From assembly GCA_023427865.1 (NCBI GenBank), contig JAEYZV010000281.1, positions 1 through 11,714 on the forward strand: DNA of 11,714 bases. The letters run 5' to 3'. The stretch's first letter is position 1. Every line of letters starts with the position of its first letter. Made by a program: the position numbers and the translations under genes. The notes under the pieces were generated by a model. That model was not told where the DNA came from, made no database searches, and worked only from the letters and a program-made list of their open reading frames with translations. The DNA comes from Acidobacteriota bacterium (GTDB taxonomy: Bacteria; Acidobacteriota; Vicinamibacteria; Vicinamibacterales; Vicinamibacteraceae). Shown one piece after another: positions 1-9,210 of the stretch.

Positions 1-86
1 GCCTTGGCTTGCGCCAGCAGATCCGGCGCGGGAACGGCGAGGCACAGCGCGGCCACCGCCAACAGCGACTTCAGTGCGCGGAACAT
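1..86 (-). CDS. N-terminal fragment of an exported protein (signal peptide only)
   Basis: Read on the minus strand from the ATG at 86, the frame stays open to the window edge and encodes about 28 residues. They begin MFRALKSLLAVAALCLAVP and continue APDLLAQAKA. The pattern is a classic signal peptide: basic Arg/Lys near the start, a hydrophobic Leu/Ala/Val core, and an Ala-rich end with a plausible cleavage site around LLAQA. The mature protein lies outside the window, so its function cannot be stated. The start is supported by a TAGACT hexamer 7 nt upstream (94-99). The gene diverges from uvrA across a 178-nt gap. Confidence 0.75.
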   Translation of the reverse strand, partial: MFRALKSLLAVAALCLAVPAPDLLAQAK

Positions 87-93
87 GGCCGCT

Positions 94-99
94 AGTCTA
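94..99 (-). promoter_or_regulatory. Putative -10 element (TAGACT) for the exported protein gene
   Basis: On the minus strand TAGACT lies 7 nt before the ATG at 86. It fits TANNNT, the core of a sigma-70 -10 box, at the distance expected if the transcript starts at or near the start codon. I see no clear -35 box. Several genes here share this arrangement. Confidence 0.45.
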
Positions 100-149
100 A
101 CTCCGCGTGGTTGGCCCGGGGCTTCGAGCCGTGGCGTTGGCCCGTGGGT

Positions 150-184
150 CGCGGCGGAGGGACGCCGCGTCGGGGCAGTCCCCG
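150..184. other. Two small GC hairpins in the gap upstream of uvrA
   Basis: A 7-bp perfect stem CGCGGCG (150-156) / CGCCGCG (163-169) has loop GAGGGA. It is followed at once by a 5-bp stem CGGGG (171-175) / CCCCG (180-184) with loop CAGT. Neither is followed by a T run. They may be structured leader or repeat remnants, and short stems are common by chance at this GC content. The rest of the gap (87-149, 185-208) shows nothing I can name. Confidence 0.3.
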
Positions 185-208
185 CCGGTGCCCGGTTCTC
201 CACTCCGC

Positions 209-247
209 GCTCCCCGCTCCCCGCTCCCCGCTTCCCGCTTCCCGCTT
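209..247. repeat. Heptamer tandem repeat (GCTYCCC)n upstream of uvrA
   Basis: Five consecutive heptamers are visible: GCTCCCC at 209-215, 216-222 and 223-229, then GCTTCCC at 230-236 and 237-243, followed by a truncated sixth. The tract ends 14-17 nt before the uvrA start. The opposite strand carries five runs of three or four G separated by 3-4 nt, which meets the standard G-quadruplex pattern. A repeat with the same 7-nt period and CGNNYCC form occurs before tdk at 7691-7744. Confidence 0.7.
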
Positions 248-249
248 GG

Positions 250-255
250 TATGCT
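250..255 (+). promoter_or_regulatory. Putative -10 element (TATGCT) for uvrA
   Basis: TATGCT is the first AT-containing hexamer after the C-rich heptamer tract. It is 6 nt before a TTG (262) and 9 nt before the ATG (265) that begin the conserved UvrA sequence. It matches TANNNT and would give a leaderless or nearly leaderless transcript. The sequence where a -35 box would fall is inside the heptamer tract and does not resemble TTGACA. Confidence 0.45.
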
Positions 256-264
256 GAGAGATTG

Positions 265-3213
<2,949 letters not shown>

Positions 3214-3219
3214 CAGGCC

Positions 3220-3236
3220 TCCGGTACACTACCGGA
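3220..3236. promoter_or_regulatory. Hairpin containing a putative -10 element (TACACT) before the HEAT-repeat gene
   Basis: A perfect 7-bp inverted repeat TCCGGTA (3220-3226) / TACCGGA (3230-3236) with loop CAC fills most of the 24-nt gap after uvrA. It contains TACACT (3224-3229), 8 nt before the GTG start at 3238. The site could be a -10 box giving a leaderless transcript, a small operator-like palindrome, or both. No T run follows, so an intrinsic terminator for uvrA is unlikely. Confidence 0.4.
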
Positions 3237-3237
3237 C

Positions 3238-4494
3238 GTGCATGCACTGACGACGAGCGTTCTCGTGGTGTTGCTCGCGAGCACCACGCCGGCCTTCGCC
3301 CAGGAGCCGCCCGCCGCGCCGCGCGCCTCGTACGACCAGGTCGTGGCGAACCTGAAATCCCCGGATCCCGAGACGAGGCGCGATGCGCTGCGTGCCCTCG
3401 GCGCCACGGCATACCCGGAAGCCATCGCGCCGATCAGCCAACTCCTCACCGATCCCGTCGACGACATCCAGCTCGAAGCGATCTACACGCTCCTGAGCTT
3501 CTACCACGTGGAGAAGCCGGAGGTCGTGGACCGCCGGAAAGGGCTGCGCGTGCGTCCGACGTCGCGGCTGATCGCGGCCGCGCAGCGCATCTACGATCTC
3601 GGTCCGTACGGCCTCATCCCGCAGCCGGTGCCGATCGAGCTCACCAACGGTCTGGCCCAGGCGATGTTCGACGGAAGCGAACGCGTGCGGCTCGAAGCGG
3701 TGTATGCGCTCGGCGTGATGGCGCGACCGCCCCTCGACGGCTACGCGGCCGAGGCGCTGCCACGGTTGCTGCAGGACAGGAGCGAGTCGGTGCGCGAGGC
3801 CACCGCCCGCGTCATCGGCGGCCTTCGCGTGACGACGGCCGGCGATGCGCTCGTCGCGGCGCTCAACGACGACAGCACCCGCGTGGCGACGGCCGCGATG
3901 CGCGCGCTCGGCGACATCAAGGCGTGGCAATCCCTGCAGGCGCTGACCGACCAGTTCCATTACTACGAGGGCAAGGGCCCGCGGGCCGAAGCGGCACTCG
4001 ATGCGCTCGCCCGCATCGCCCATGCGTCCTCACAGCAACTGTTCCTCGCGCAGCTCACCGCACGGCAGGCGAACCTGCGGCGCCTGGCCGCGGAGGGCCT
4101 CGCGCGCAGCGGCAATGCCGAGGCTGCGCAGCAGGCCGGCGCGGCGCTGGCCGGCGCAAAGGAGACCGACGTGCTGCTCGCCGGGGCATTCGCCGCGGTC
4201 GTGGGATCGGGGCAGGCGAGTGGTGGCGTGGCGACGCTGGTCAGCGCGCTCGACCACGGCGCCAACCACGAACAGGCGATGGCGTACCTCGTGGAACTCG
4301 GTCCCCGTGCGCTGCCGGGGCTCGAACAGGCGCTCGCCGAGCCCGACGTGGAGACGCGGGAGCGCGCGACGCTCGTGCTCGGGTTCATCGGCGGCGATCG
4401 GGCGATGGGGCTGCTCGAGCGGGCGCGGAGCGACAAGGATCTGCGGGTCGTCAGGGCTGCCGAGCGAGCGATCGCTCGGTTGCGGAAAGTCTAG
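3238..4494 (+). CDS. Exported HEAT-repeat protein
   Basis: The product has 418 aa. Residues 1-21 (MHALTTSVLVVLLASTTPAFA) look like a Sec signal peptide with an AFA cleavage site before QEPP, so the protein probably acts outside the cytoplasm. The rest is a series of helical pairs of HEAT/PBS-lyase-like type. Examples are SPDPETRRDALRALG near residues 40-55, SERVRLEAVYALGVMA near 145-160, SESVREATARVIGG, DSTRVATAAMRALGDI, and a final repeat ending RVVRAAERAIARLRKV. Such repeats form solenoid scaffolds for protein binding, and no catalytic residues are visible. The start is GTG (3238), since the first ATG is out of frame. It follows uvrA by 24 nt, but the signal peptide argues against a direct repair role. 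The binding partner is unknown. Confidence 0.85.
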   Translation: MHALTTSVLVVLLASTTPAFAQEPPAAPRASYDQVVANLKSPDPETRRDALRALGATAYPEAIAPISQLLTDPVDDIQLEAIYTLLSFYHVEKPEVVDRRKGLRVRPTSRLIAAAQRIYDLGPYGLIPQPVPIELTNGLAQAMFDGSERVRLEAVYALGVMARPPLDGYAAEALPRLLQDRSESVREATARVIGGLRVTTAGDALVAALNDDSTRVATAAMRALGDIKAWQSLQALTDQFHYYEGKGPRAEAALDALARIAHASSQQLFLAQLTARQANLRRLAAEGLARSGNAEAAQQAGAALAGAKETDVLLAGAFAAVVGSGQASGGVATLVSALDHGANHEQAMAYLVELGPRALPGLEQALAEPDVETRERATLVLGFIGGDRAMGLLERARSDKDLRVVRAAERAIARLRKV

Positions 4495-4523
4495 AGGCAG
4501 TGCCGACCGTTCGCTGGCGGCGG

Positions 4524-4552
4524 ACGGCCCGCTGGGGACAGCGGGCCCTACC
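4524..4552 (-). repeat. Dispersed palindromic element, copy A
   Basis: In the 67-nt gap between the HEAT gene and mpg lies a perfect 8-bp inverted repeat GGCCCGCT (4526-4533) / AGCGGGCC (4540-4547) with a 6-nt loop. Read on the minus strand, the 29-nt element from 4552 to 4524 matches 8351-8379 at 25 positions. Two of the four differences form a paired C-G to G-C swap in the stem. It is therefore a copy of a dispersed, structure-conserved repeat. Its edge overlaps a TACCTT hexamer (4549-4554) before mpg. Confidence 0.7.
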
Positions 4553-4554
4553 TT
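4549..4554 (+). promoter_or_regulatory. Possible -10 element (TACCTT) for mpg
   Basis: TACCTT fits TANNNT and lies 7 nt before the GTG at 4562, the same arrangement as at other genes in the window. It overlaps the edge of the palindromic repeat copy A, so the match may be a by-product of the repeat. Confidence 0.3.
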
Positions 4555-4561
4555 CCTCGTG

Positions 4562-5173
4562 GTGATTCCTCAGAAGTTCTACGAGCGGCCGGCGCTGGTC
4601 GTCGCCGAGGCGCTCATCGGCTGCGTGCTCGTCCACGACGAAGGTGGCCTCCGCACCGCCGGACGCATCGTCGAGGTCGAGGCCTACATCGGCGAGGACG
4701 ACCCGGCCTGCCATGCGGCGCCCGGGCCCACGCCGCGCAACGCGCCGCTCTATGGGCCCCCCGGCATGGCGTACGTGTATTTCAACTACGGCGTGCACTG
4801 GCTCGTGAACGCCGTGGTCGAGCCCGCGGGCGCGCCGGCGGCGGTGCTCATCCGCGCCCTGGAGCCCATCGACGGCCTCGAGCACATGCGGTTGCGGCGT
4901 GCGCGGAAGAAGCACGGCGGCGTGGTGGAGTGGACCGGCGTGGACGCGGACCTGTGCCGCGGGCCGGGCAACCTGACGCGTGCGTTGGGGATTACGGGGG
5001 CGCAGAATCGTGAGCCGCTCTTCGATGGCACGCTCCGCATCGAGCGCGCGCCGCGCCGGGCGGCCGTGCTGCCGGTGGCGTGGAGCCCTCGCATCGGCAT
5101 CCGGGTCGGCACCGAGCACCCCTGGCGCGCCTACGTGCCGGGCCACCCGTCCGTGTCGGGACGACCGCGTTAG
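4562..5173 (+). CDS. mpg: 3-methyladenine DNA glycosylase (AAG/MPG family)
   Basis: This enzyme excises alkylated or deaminated purines (3-methyladenine, hypoxanthine and similar) as the first step of base excision repair. The product has 203 aa, typical of bacterial AAG proteins. RIVEVEAYIGEDDPACHA at about residues 35-52 aligns with human RIVETEAYLGPEDEAAHS: E40 matches the catalytic Glu125, Y42 matches Tyr127 and H51 matches His136. The stretch PGMAYVYFNYG at 67-77 supplies Y73 and Y76, equivalents of Tyr159 and the intercalating Tyr162. LIRALEPIDGLEHMR and GPGNLTRALGI are further family blocks. The start is GTG at 4562 (or 4559), because conservation begins at IPQKFYERPALVVAEALIG and no ATG is near. 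It lies 67 nt after the HEAT gene and converges with the protease gene. Confidence 0.94.
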   Translation: MIPQKFYERPALVVAEALIGCVLVHDEGGLRTAGRIVEVEAYIGEDDPACHAAPGPTPRNAPLYGPPGMAYVYFNYGVHWLVNAVVEPAGAPAAVLIRALEPIDGLEHMRLRRARKKHGGVVEWTGVDADLCRGPGNLTRALGITGAQNREPLFDGTLRIERAPRRAAVLPVAWSPRIGIRVGTEHPWRAYVPGHPSVSGRPR

Positions 5174-5198
5174 CCGACGCCATTCCTCTCCACATGAG

Positions 5199-5252
5199 CC
5201 GCCGGGCCTTGCCCGGCGGACGCCATCATGCGCGTCGGGCAAGGCCCGACGC
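5199..5252. repeat. Pair of perfect hairpins with complementary loops (REP/BIME-like)
   Basis: The first hairpin is CCGCCGGGC (5199-5207), loop CTT, GCCCGGCGG (5211-5219). The second is GCGTCGGGC (5232-5240), loop AAG, GCCCGACGC (5244-5252). Both have perfect 9-bp stems. The cores GGGCCTTGCCC and GGGCAAGGCCC are exact reverse complements, so this is one palindromic unit in two opposite orientations, as in bacterial REP/BIME elements. It lies between convergent mpg and protease genes and could also stop transcription from either side, although no T run follows. Confidence 0.7.
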
Positions 5253-5375
5253 CTACACCCGTAGGAGAAGGCCCGCCGCCTCCCCCCGTACGAGATGGCC
5301 CGACGCATGCACCGATGGGACGAAGGCCGACGGCCGGACGACGAAGGCCGACGGCCGGACGACGAAGGCCGCCTC

Positions 5376-5380
<5 letters not shown>
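5241..5380. repeat. Degenerate 27-nt / 21-nt tandem array
   Basis: Units starting AAGGCC or ATGGCC recur: 5241-5267 and 5268-5294 (27 nt each, 23 of 27 identical), 5295-5322 (28 nt, more diverged), 5323-5343 and 5344-5364 (21 nt each, identical), then a partial unit from 5365. The perfect 21-nt duplication spans 5319-5360, plus an 11-nt partial third copy. The first unit begins in the loop of the second hairpin at 5232-5252, and the last overlaps the stop codon of the protease gene. There are no unique spacers, so this is not CRISPR. Confidence 0.65.
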
Positions 5381-6527
<1,147 letters not shown>

Positions 6528-6531
6528 GGGG

Positions 6532-6918
6532 TCAGCCGACCTCGACACGCCGGCCGCGCTGTTCGATCACCTTCGGCAGCGTGACCGTGAGGATGCCGTC
6601 CTTGAAGTCGGCCTGCACCTTGTCCACCGCGAGCCGCGCGGGGAAGGTGAAGCGGCGGACGAACTGGCCGTGGCCGCGTTCGAGGCGGACGTAGCAGCTC
6701 GCGTCACAGCCCGGGTCCGGGCGGTGGCCGCGGATCGTCAGGGTGTCGTGCGTGGCCGCCACGTCGACGTCGGCCCGTTTCACGCCGGGCAACTCGGCGA
6801 CGACGATGAAGGAGTCCTCGGTCTCGCTGACGTCGGCAGGCGGCGTCCAGCCCGAGTCGCCGCGGCGGTCGGAGTGCCCGGCGCGCGACCGGTACTCGCG
6901 AAGGGATTCCCAGCGCAT
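6532..6918 (-). CDS. Small heat shock protein, Hsp20/alpha-crystallin family
   Basis: Small heat shock proteins are ATP-independent holdases that keep unfolding proteins soluble. This product has 128 aa. The alpha-crystallin domain runs from about residue 24 to 116: it starts WTPPADVSETEDSFIVVAELPGV and ends with the family motif ADFKDGILTVTLPK (103-116). A C-terminal VEV (125-127) fits the I/V-x-I/V motif that docks neighbouring subunits. The open frame extends upstream across efp on the opposite strand, which is an artefact. Two starts are possible, ATG 6927 and ATG 6918. I chose 6918 because TACGAT (6926-6931) lies exactly 7 nt before it, but with 6927 the protein would gain only three residues. 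The gene diverges from efp, and the protease gene follows after 4 nt. I see no CIRCE (HrcA) or HAIR (HspR) operator. Confidence 0.92.
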   Translation of the reverse strand: MRWESLREYRSRAGHSDRRGDSGWTPPADVSETEDSFIVVAELPGVKRADVDVAATHDTLTIRGHRPDPGCDASCYVRLERGHGQFVRRFTFPARLAVDKVQADFKDGILTVTLPKVIEQRGRRVEVG

Positions 6919-6925
6919 GCCGTTC

Positions 6926-6931
6926 ATCGTA
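6926..6931 (-). promoter_or_regulatory. Putative -10 element (TACGAT) for hsp20
   Basis: On the minus strand TACGAT is followed by 7 nt and then ATG at 6918. The spacing matches the other TANNNT sites in the window and decides between two candidate hsp20 starts. If translation starts at ATG 6927 instead, the hexamer is inside or next to the start codon and cannot serve. Confidence 0.35.
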
Positions 6932-6935
6932 GCAA

Positions 6936-6991
6936 AGGCCTGCGTGCTACCATCCTCAGGTTTTACGTACCTTCCGGGTCGACGCAGGCCT
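6936..6991. promoter_or_regulatory. 10-bp inverted repeat bracketing the efp/hsp20 promoter region
   Basis: AGGCCTGCGT at 6936-6945 and its exact reverse complement ACGCAGGCCT at 6982-6991 are separated by 36 nt in the 85-nt gap between divergent hsp20 and efp. Between them TGC-TACCAT (6945-6953) resembles an extended -10 for efp. The right arm ends 3 nt before the efp ribosome binding site AGGAG (6995-6999). The repeat could be a regulator-binding pair, or a hairpin if transcription starts upstream of 6936. Confidence 0.5.
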
Positions 6992-6994
6992 GCC

Positions 6995-6999
6995 AGGAG
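6995..6999 (+). promoter_or_regulatory. Ribosome binding site of efp (AGGAG)
   Basis: AGGAG ends 4 nt before the ATG at 7004. It is the clearest Shine-Dalgarno sequence among the starts in this window and fixes the efp start. The spacing is tighter than the usual 5-9 nt. Confidence 0.65.
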
Positions 7000-7003
7000 T
7001 GTC

Positions 7004-7567
7004 ATGAGTTCCGTTGCAGCCACCCGCCTTCGCAAGGGCAACCTGATCAAGCACAACAACGAGCTGTGTCGCATCGTCGAGACCCAGCACGTCACGCCGG
7101 GCAACCTGCGCGGCTTCGTGCGGGCGAAGATGCGCAAGGTGAAGGACGGGACCATGTTCGAGCACCGGTTCCGCTCCGAGGACATCGTGGAGCGCGCGAT
7201 GCTCGACGAACGCGAGATGCAGTACCTGTACAAGGACGGCGACAGCTTCTACTTCATGGACCTCGCCTCGTACGAGCAGATCGGCATGACCGAGGAGGCG
7301 CTCGGCGACGCCATGAACTACCTGATGCCCGAGTCCACGATCAGCGTGGAGTTCTACGAGGGCAACCCGGTGGGCATCGAGCTGCCGCAGACGGTGGACT
7401 TGAAGGTGGTGGACACGGTGCCCGGCATCAAGGGCGCCACCGCCAGCGCGCAGACCAAGCCGGCCACCGTGGAGACCGGGTACGTGGTCACCGTGCCGGC
7501 CTTCGTGGACGTCGGCGACGTGCTGCGGGTCAACACGGAGACGGGGGAGTACCTCTCGCGGGTGTAA
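7004..7567 (+). CDS. efp: Translation elongation factor P
   Basis: EF-P binds ribosomes stalled on consecutive prolines and promotes peptide bond formation. The product has 187 aa, the normal family length, and covers all three beta domains: the KOW-like N-domain (RLRKGNLIKHNNELCRIVE), the central OB domain (MQYLYKDGDSFYFMDLASYEQI, residues ~73-94) and the C-terminal domain ending in the family signature (KGATASAQTKPATVETGYVVTVPAFVDVGDVLRVNTETGEYLSRV region). The loop that reaches the P-site tRNA reads TPGNLRGFVR. Asn34 stands where E. coli has the beta-lysylated Lys34, and Arg36 is nearby. Neither the EpmA/EpmB lysine route nor the usual EarP arginine context is obvious, so the modification state is unknown. 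The ATG is fixed by AGGAG 4 nt upstream. tdk follows after 189 nt of repeats. Confidence 0.97.
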   Translation: MSSVAATRLRKGNLIKHNNELCRIVETQHVTPGNLRGFVRAKMRKVKDGTMFEHRFRSEDIVERAMLDEREMQYLYKDGDSFYFMDLASYEQIGMTEEALGDAMNYLMPESTISVEFYEGNPVGIELPQTVDLKVVDTVPGIKGATASAQTKPATVETGYVVTVPAFVDVGDVLRVNTETGEYLSRV

Positions 7568-7575
7568 CAGGCTCC

Positions 7576-7601
7576 GGGGCTGCCGGGACTGGGGATTGGG
7601 G
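7576..7601 (+). repeat. G-rich heptamer tract after efp (G-quadruplex pattern)
   Basis: Just after the efp stop the plus strand has GGGG (7576-7579), GGG (7585-7587), GGGG (7591-7594) and GGGG (7598-7601), separated by 3-5 nt. From 7585 the units are heptamers: GGGACTG, GGGATTG, GGGATTC. The mirror motif CGAATCC occurs as tandem heptamers at 7691-7741, so the two tracts are inverted copies flanking the efp-tdk gap. Confidence 0.6.
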
Positions 7602-7690
7602 ATTCGAGATCGGCTCCCCCGGGCCGGTCCGGGAACTCGACGTCCTCCGTCGCGCCCCGTACGGCGCGCCTGCAGCCGAGTGCCGACGCC

Positions 7691-7744
7691 CGAATCCCGC
7701 CGCCCGACTCCCGACACTCCCGAATCCCGAATCCCGAATCCCGG
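7691..7744. repeat. C-rich heptamer array upstream of tdk
   Basis: Heptamers of form CGNNYCC run in phase: CGAATCC (7691-7697), CGCCGCC, CGACTCC (7705-7711), a 9-nt variant CGACACTCC (7712-7720), then CGAATCC three times (7721-7741). The minus strand has eight GGG runs and strong G-quadruplex potential. The array ends 13 nt before the tdk start, as the related tract at 209-247 ends before uvrA. The remaining gap (7602-7690) is GC-rich with no recognisable gene. Confidence 0.7.
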
Positions 7745-7756
7745 CAGGGTGTATTC

Positions 7757-8338
7757 GTGATCGATCAGAGTTCCCAACGTCCCATCCCGTCCGGCGGATG
7801 GATCGAAGTCATCGTCGGCAGCATGTTCAGCGGCAAGAGCGAGGAGCTCATTCGCCGGCTGCGGCGTGCCCAGATTGCGAAGCGGCGCGTGCAGGTGTTC
7901 AAGCCGGCCATCGACGATCGCTATTCGGAGACGCACATCACCTCGCACAGCGAGATGCGGCTGCCGTCGCTGGCCGTCAGCACGTCGGCCGAGATCCTCG
8001 CCGGTGTGCACGACGACACCGAGGTCGTCGGCATCGACGAGGGGCAGTTCTTCGACGTCGAACTGCCGGCCGTGTGCAGCACGCTCGCCGACCGCGGCAA
8101 GCGCGTGATCGTGGCCGGACTGGATCAGGACTACCTCGGGCGCCCGTTCGAGCCGATGCCACAACTGCTGGCGATCGCGGAGTACATCACCAAGACGCTC
8201 GCCATCTGCATGGTGTGCGGCGAGCCTGCCAACCATACCCAGCGGCTCGTGCAGAGCAGCGAACTGGTGCTCGTCGGCGCCACGGGCGCCTACGAGGCCC
8301 GCTGCCGCAGGTGCTTCGACCCCACGCTGGCGGGGTGA
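7757..8338 (+). CDS. tdk: Thymidine kinase (type II, TK1-like)
   Basis: The enzyme phosphorylates thymidine to dTMP with ATP in the pyrimidine salvage pathway. The product has 193 aa, as expected for TK1-type enzymes. It shows the P-loop GSMFSGKSEE (residues 21-30), the Walker B/catalytic segment VVGIDEGQFF with D94 and the likely base E95, the lasso-region block VAGLDQDYLGRPF (119-131), and a structural zinc site made of C151, C154, C183 and C186. The start is GTG at 7757, with CAGGG 7 nt upstream as a probable ribosome binding site, and the first conserved residues (WIEVIVGSM) follow shortly. It is downstream of efp across a heptamer repeat and converges with an unknown membrane protein gene. 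It supplies a nucleotide precursor and has no direct tie to the repair genes. Confidence 0.96.
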   Translation: MIDQSSQRPIPSGGWIEVIVGSMFSGKSEELIRRLRRAQIAKRRVQVFKPAIDDRYSETHITSHSEMRLPSLAVSTSAEILAGVHDDTEVVGIDEGQFFDVELPAVCSTLADRGKRVIVAGLDQDYLGRPFEPMPQLLAIAEYITKTLAICMVCGEPANHTQRLVQSSELVLVGATGAYEARCRRCFDPTLAG

Positions 8339-8350
8339 ATCGGCATGTAC

Positions 8351-8379
8351 GGCAGGGCCGGCTCTCCCCAGCCGGCCGT
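8351..8379 (+). repeat. Dispersed palindromic element, copy B (possible terminator)
   Basis: A perfect 8-bp stem GGCCGGCT (8356-8363) / AGCCGGCC (8370-8377) with loop CTCCCC is followed by GTTT. It sits 12 nt after the tdk stop in the convergent gap, so it could act as a weak terminator for tdk. The 29-nt block matches 4524-4552 (reverse complement) at 25 positions, with a compensatory G-C for C-G swap in the stem. Further on, a weaker 6-bp stem GGACGG/CCGTCC lies at 8406-8425. The rest of 8339-8438 holds nothing recognisable. Confidence 0.65.
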
Positions 8380-8438
8380 TTGCGTCGGCGTCGCCCGCTG
8401 GTGACGGACGGGAGGATCGCCGTCCCGCCTGACTGTGT

Positions 8439-9035
8439 CTATGCGTCGTCGCGCTGGTCGTGAGCGCCCAGGTCGAGCGCCTTGCCCCAGAAGTCGATGT
8501 CGTGGCCGGCGATCTTGTCGCGCAGGAGCCGCCGCGCCGCGCCGTAGAACGGCGCCGGCACCACGAGCTTGCGGGCGACCTGCCGCATCCGCGGGATGAA
8601 GACCAGCGTCAGTTGCTCGCCCTCCCGCCAGGTGAGCCCGCCGATCTCGTGATACGGCAGGAAGCCGTTGTCCACCCACACGCCGTCCTCGTAGAATCCC
8701 CGACCGATGCGCACGCTCAGCGGCACGAGGTAGCCGTAGTAGGTGAGCATCATCGCCTCGCCGAAGACCTCCGTGGGCGGCAGCCGCAGGAACAGCAGCT
8801 TGACGATGAGCACGAGGCCGAGCATCGCGGCCATCGCCAGGAACAGCCCGTAGTACTTCGGCGGGGCACTGCGCCACGTCAGGAGCGCGCGGGACCGCAT
8901 CCGGAAGGAGCGCACCACATCGACGAGGATGCGCACGTTCGCCACGAGGAAGCCCGCTCCGAGCAGGAGCAGCAACTGGGACAGGAACGGCTGCGGCACT
9001 AGGGTGGTTCTATCGGAACCACGCAGGGGGATCAA
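8439..9035 (-). CDS. Membrane protein of unknown function with a C-terminal soluble domain
   Basis: I do not recognise this gene with certainty. From TTG 9035 the product has 198 aa, and an in-frame GTG at 8999 would give 186. Three hydrophobic segments are visible: about residues 17-40 (FLSQLLLLLGAGFLVANVRIL), 61-84 (YYGLFLAMAAMLGLVLIVKL) and 91-109. A soluble domain of mixed beta character follows from about 112 (GRGFYEDGVWVDNGFLPYHE, then IGGLTWREGEQLTLVFIPR). This YExGVW-xx-GFLPYxEI-xxxxW pattern recalls small bacterial PH-like domains of unknown function such as DUF5673, but I cannot confirm it. Neither start has a good ribosome binding site. TTG has a weak CAGG close by, while GTG has TAGAAC 7 nt upstream. 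It is separated from the upstream same-strand operon by an AT-rich repeat island. Confidence 0.7.
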   Translation of the reverse strand: MIPLRGSDRTTLVPQPFLSQLLLLLGAGFLVANVRILVDVVRSFRMRSRALLTWRSAPPKYYGLFLAMAAMLGLVLIVKLLFLRLPPTEVFGEAMMLTYYGYLVPLSVRIGRGFYEDGVWVDNGFLPYHEIGGLTWREGEQLTLVFIPRMRQVARKLVVPAPFYGAARRLLRDKIAGHDIDFWGKALDLGAHDQRDDA

Positions 9036-9056
9036 GGACCTGGCAGTCTGAATCTC

Positions 9057-9207
9057 GAATTTCAGAATTTCGGAATTTCAGAATGGCAGGGGGGCGGAGG
9101 CATCCGCCTCTTTGAGCATCTCGAATTTCAAATTCCAAATTGGAAATGTGCAATCGCGCGGAGGCAAAACGCCTGATCGAGCATCTCCAATTTGAAATTT
9201 CAAATTT
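9057..9207. repeat. AT-rich repeat island with octamer tandem, 64-65-nt duplication and 18-bp palindrome
   Basis: In an otherwise ~70% GC window this gap is rich in AATTT/AAATT words. An octamer repeats at 9057-9084 (GAATTTCA, GAATTTCG, GAATTTCA, GAAT). A larger unit, GGAGGC...CGCCT...GAGCATCTC followed by an AATTT block, occurs at 9096-9142 and again at 9160-9207, offset by 64-65 nt. AATTTGAAATTTCAAATT at 9189-9206 is a perfect 18-bp palindrome. GGCGGA (9093-9098) / TCCGCC (9103-9108) forms a 6-bp hairpin. The island separates the 68-aa membrane protein gene from the next minus-strand gene. No coding sequence is visible in it. Confidence 0.7.
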
Positions 9208-9210
9208 CGC

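Noticed and set aside
4..264. N-terminal extension of uvrA to position 4
   Set aside because: The extension overlaps the divergent signal-peptide gene, reads through the heptamer repeat, and has no UvrA-like sequence before MSTPQPAPIRDI.
3220..3236. Intrinsic terminator of uvrA
   Set aside because: The stem is only 7 bp with a 3-nt loop and no T run, and the next start codon follows at once.
4529..4544. LexA-type SOS box before mpg (CGCTG-GGGA-CAGCG)
   Set aside because: The spacing does not match CTGT-N8-ACAG or the Gram-positive box, and the sequence is fully explained by the dispersed palindromic repeat also found at 8351-8379, where these bases are not kept.
6928..7003. CIRCE or HAIR heat-shock operator upstream of hsp20
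   Set aside because: I looked for TTAGCACTC-N9-GAGTGCTAA and CTTGAGT-N7-ACTCAAG and found neither. The only inverted repeat present is AGGCCTGCGT/ACGCAGGCCT.
6928..7233. N-terminal extension of Hsp20 across efp
   Set aside because: The open frame upstream of 6927 lies opposite the efp coding region and its translation is not Hsp20-like.
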